Below are positions 6,541 through 8,267 of a stretch of 8,267 nt of DNA, piece by piece. The notes below the pieces were generated by a model that saw only the letters and a program-made list of their open reading frames with translations, was not told the origin of the DNA and did not search any database. Each line of letters opens with the position of its first letter. Within the stretch, counting starts at the first letter, position 1. The position numbers were made by a program, and so were the translations under genes. Origin of the DNA: Mycobacterium sp. (lineage in GTDB: Bacteria > Actinomycetota > Actinomycetes > Mycobacteriales > Mycobacteriaceae). The DNA lies in contig JAHBAP020000021.1 of the NCBI GenBank assembly GCA_018500005.2, forward strand, positions 1 through 8,267, written 5' to 3'.

Positions 6541-6613
6541 TGGTCCCAGCCGGTCAATGGTCCCAGCCTGTCAATGGTCCCAGCCTGTCAATGGTCCCAG
6601 CCTGTCAATGGTC
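6535..6613. repeat. 17-bp tandem repeat (four units plus 11 bp) at the ybeY–corC junction
   Basis: Units on the plus strand lie at 6535-6551, 6552-6568, 6569-6585 and 6586-6602, with a partial copy at 6603-6613. The unit is KGTCAATGGTCCCAGCC, where the first base is G in the first two copies and T in the others; all else is identical. The array covers the last codons and stop of ybeY, the whole 64-base gap, and the first bases of corC. Removing four units (68 bases) would leave ybeY and corC overlapping by four bases (TTGA), the usual form of a coupled operon junction. The array therefore looks like a recent multiplication of that junction by strand slippage. Near-identity of the units suggests it is young and probably variable in copy number. 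Confidence 0.97.
6537..6608 (-). other. Chain of four six-codon mini-ORFs linking the ybeY stop to the corC start
   Basis: On the minus strand each repeat reads TTG AC(A/C) GGC TGG GAC CAT TGA, encoding M-T-G-W-D-H and a stop. The four mini-ORFs are at 6608-6588, 6591-6571, 6574-6554 and 6557-6537. Each TTG overlaps the previous stop as TTGA, beginning with the ybeY stop (6607-6605). The last TGA overlaps the corC TTG (6540-6538). Because 17 + 1 is divisible by 3, every unit keeps this stop-start overlap. Whether ribosomes use it is inference; there is no strong ribosome-binding site, only GGGA three bases before each ATTG. Confidence 0.5.
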
Positions 6614-7138
6614 GAAGTACCGCGACTTGTCCAGCAGGCGCTGGTCTTTTTCGGCCTGCCGTTCGGCGTGGTAGGACTCGACCTGGTCGGCCACCCACCC
6701 CTCGAGGAGCTGACGCTGCAACGCGAACATCTCCTTCTCCTCATCCGGCTCGGCATGGTCGTAACCCAGCAGGTGCAGCACTCCGTGCACGGTGAGCAAC
6801 GCGAGTTCCTGCCCCAGGCTGTGGCCCGCCGCGGCGGCCTGTTCGGCCGCGAACTGCGGGCACAACACGATATCGCCCAGCATCGACGGACCCGGCTCCG
6901 GCGCGTCGGGACGACCGCCGGGCTCCAACTCGTCCATCGGAAAGCTCATCACGTCGGTCGGACCCGGCAGATCCATCCAGCGCATGTGCAGATCGGCCAT
7001 CGCAGCGAGATCCAGCAGAACCATGGACAGCTCTGCGGCCGGGTTGACGTCCATCTTGCGGATGACGAAGCGGGCGACGCTGATCAGCTCCTCTTCGGAT
7101 ACGTCGATACCGGATTCGTTGGATACTTCGATGCTCAT
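6605..7138 (-). CDS. ybeY: Endoribonuclease YbeY (rRNA maturation factor)
   Basis: Zinc-dependent single-strand endoribonuclease needed for 16S rRNA 3'-end processing and ribosome quality control; works with Era in other bacteria. The product has 177 residues, normal for actinobacteria. The family motif H-x3-H-x5-H is present as [11 protein letters not shown] (118-128), with metal ligands H118, H122 and H128. '[10 protein letters not shown]' (60-69) and 'LGDIVLCPQ' (87-95) are also family hallmarks. The ATG at 7138 follows AGGA by six bases; that site overlaps the phoH stop (TAGGA), so the two genes are eight bases apart and likely coupled. The C-terminus '...SRYFDH' and its stop lie in the first, partial copy of the 17-bp repeat. 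Confidence 0.97.
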   Translation of the reverse strand: MSIEVSNESGIDVSEEELISVARFVIRKMDVNPAAELSMVLLDLAAMADLHMRWMDLPGPTDVMSFPMDELEPGGRPDAPEPGPSMLGDIVLCPQFAAEQAAAAGHSLGQELALLTVHGVLHLLGYDHAEPDEEKEMFALQRQLLEGWVADQVESYHAERQAEKDQRLLDKSRYFDH

Positions 7139-7146
7139 CAGGGGTC

Positions 7147-8157
7147 CTAGGGCCGCCTGCGCTGGGCGCGGTTGATACCGGGCTGCTCGGCCGCTCGAGC
7201 GTAGGCGTCGACGATATCGGACACCAACCGGTGGCGGACCACGTCGGCGCTGGTGAGTTCGGAGAAGTGGATGTCGGCGATTCCGTCGAGAATGTCCATC
7301 GCCGCGCGCAGACCCGATCGCGCTCCGCCGGGAAGGTCTACCTGCGTAATATCGCCCGTCACAACGATTTTCGATCCGAAGCCGAGCCGGGTGAGGAACA
7401 TCTTCATCTGTTCGGCGGTGGTGTTCTGCGCCTCGTCGAGGATGATGAACGAATCGTTGAGGGTACGGCCGCGCATGTACGCCAGCGGTGCCACCTCGAT
7501 CACCCCGGCGGCCATCAGCTTCGGGATGGCCTCGGCGTCCATCATGTCGTGCAGGGCGTCGTACAACGGCCGCAGGTACGGATCGATCTTCTCGCTGAGC
7601 GTTCCGGGCAGAAAGCCAAGGCGCTCACCGGCTTCCACCGCAGGTCGGGTCAGGATGATCCGGGTGACCTGTTTGGTCTGCAGCGCCTGGACGGCTTTGG
7701 CCATTGCCAGATAGGTCTTGCCGGTGCCGGCCGGTCCGATGCCGAACACGACGGTGTTGGCATCGATGGCGTCGACGTAACGCTTCTGATTCAAAGTCTT
7801 GGGTCGGATGGTCTTTCCGCGCCGCGACAGGATGTCCAAGGTCAGCACTTCGGCCGGCGAGGTGTTGTCCTCGCCGGCCACCATGGCGACACTGCGGCGA
7901 ACGGCGTCGGCGGACAGTGCCTGGCCGCCGGCGACGATGGCAATCAACTCCGAGATCACCCGTTCGGCCAGCGCGACGTCGGCGGAGGAACCGGACAGGT
8001 TGACGGTGTTGCCGCGGACGTGCACCTCGGCCGACAGATTGGCTTCCAGAGCCCGAAGATTCCCGTCGGCGGACCCCAGCAGCCCCATGACGGGATCGGG
8101 CGGAACAGTCATGCTGCTGCGTTCCTGCGCGGCAGTACTCGGTCCGCGGGGCGCCAT
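7147..8157 (-). CDS. phoH: PhoH-family ATPase (PhoH1)
   Basis: Cytoplasmic P-loop ATPase of the PhoH/PhoH-like family, usually found beside ybeY and thought to act in RNA metabolism; its precise substrate is unsettled. From the ATG at 8157 the product has 336 residues. The N-terminal part (about 20-100, '[25 protein letters not shown]') is KH-like. The helicase-like core has Walker A GPAGTGKT (141-148), '[18 protein letters not shown]' (168-185) and Walker [10 protein letters not shown] (237-245), then [12 protein letters not shown] (265-276). The start at 8157 was chosen because 'MAPR...[10 protein letters not shown]' aligns with the mycobacterial N-terminus I recall ('M-x-x-R-E...VRSS-I-x-VPPD'). 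It overlaps the rsmE tail by 49 bases. An ATG at 8112, overlapping the rsmE stop as ATGA with AGGA ten bases upstream, is a real alternative; a GTG at 8190 is less likely. Confidence 0.95.
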   Translation of the reverse strand: MAPRGPSTAAQERSSMTVPPDPVMGLLGSADGNLRALEANLSAEVHVRGNTVNLSGSSADVALAERVISELIAIVAGGQALSADAVRRSVAMVAGEDNTSPAEVLTLDILSRRGKTIRPKTLNQKRYVDAIDANTVVFGIGPAGTGKTYLAMAKAVQALQTKQVTRIILTRPAVEAGERLGFLPGTLSEKIDPYLRPLYDALHDMMDAEAIPKLMAAGVIEVAPLAYMRGRTLNDSFIILDEAQNTTAEQMKMFLTRLGFGSKIVVTGDITQVDLPGGARSGLRAAMDILDGIADIHFSELTSADVVRHRLVSDIVDAYARAAEQPGINRAQRRRP

Positions 8158-8267
8158 ATCGACCCCGACGCCACCGACCCGCCCGCCCACCTGGGAGTCA
8201 GAACTCCGAGCGCACAGAGTGCGACCGCGGCTGGCGTCGAGGTGCGAAGCACCGTCGGACCCAGTAA
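8109..8267 (-). CDS. rsmE: 16S rRNA (uracil-1498-N3) methyltransferase, C-terminal fragment
   Basis: SPOUT-class methyltransferase that modifies U1498 of 16S rRNA in the 30S subunit. Only the last 52 codons are in the window, open from the right edge to a TGA at 8111-8109. The fragment begins 'LLGPTVLRTSTPAAVALCAL', matching the RsmE C-terminal signature 'LGxxxLRxxTAxxxAL' that forms part of the SAM-binding knot. After 'GVLTPRW' come about 25 residues of poorly constrained tail that overlap the phoH start in another frame. In several mycobacteria rsmE directly precedes phoH, which supports the call. It is the most upstream visible gene of the ribosome-maturation operon. Confidence 0.85.
   Translation of the reverse strand, partial: LLGPTVLRTSTPAAVALCALGVLTPRWAGGSVASGSIWRPADRVLPRRNAAA

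Noticed and set aside
6535..6613. CRISPR array
   Set aside because: The units are 17 bp and directly adjacent, with no unique spacers and no cas genes. It is a simple tandem repeat.

Overview
The window carries a high-GC actinobacterial housekeeping locus. Gene order and protein sequences match the glyS–zur–(Rv2360c-like)–uppS–recO–…–era–corC–ybeY–phoH–rsmE neighbourhood of Mycobacterium. UppS has the proline-rich N-terminal extension of the mycobacterial long-chain enzyme, and Era, PhoH and the CorC-like protein look very close to their M. tuberculosis counterparts as I remember them. Three genes that I recall from this neighbourhood in M. tuberculosis are missing: smtB in front of zur, amiA2 between recO and era, and a small deaminase-like gene between era and corC. 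This points to a non-tuberculous mycobacterium or a close relative. That placement is from memory, not from a search.

Layout. Bases 1-108 (minus) hold the first 36 codons of glyS, divergent from zur (plus, 214-633). A palindrome sits on the zur start codon. zur converges tail to tail, one base apart, with a small conserved hypothetical gene (minus, 635-1021), which lies downstream of uppS (1065-1979) and recO (1939-2748). A 179-bp divergent intergenic region separates recO from two plus-strand genes I do not recognise: a two-membrane-segment protein (2928-4013) and a cysteine-rich small protein (4033-4317). These occupy the slot where amiA2 would be. They converge, one base apart, with a tight minus-strand operon read from the right edge: rsmE (3' end only), phoH, ybeY, corC-like, era.

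How the genes work together. rsmE (16S rRNA methylation), ybeY (16S rRNA 3'-end maturation and quality control) and era (30S assembly GTPase) form a ribosome-maturation operon that also carries the PhoH ATPase and a CNNM/CorC-type membrane protein. recO (recombination repair) and uppS (polyprenyl phosphate carrier for the cell wall) form a second unit. zur controls zinc homeostasis.

The most unusual structure lies between ybeY and corC: a 17-bp tandem repeat of four full units plus an 11-bp partial one. It appears to be a multiplied stop/start junction. Read on the minus strand it encodes four consecutive six-codon mini-ORFs. Each starts with a TTG overlapping the preceding stop (TTGA) and each ends on a TGA overlapping the next TTG, forming an unbroken stop-start chain from the ybeY stop to the corC start. 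The other leads are the self-overlapping zur operator candidate and the two unknown genes in the amiA2 slot.
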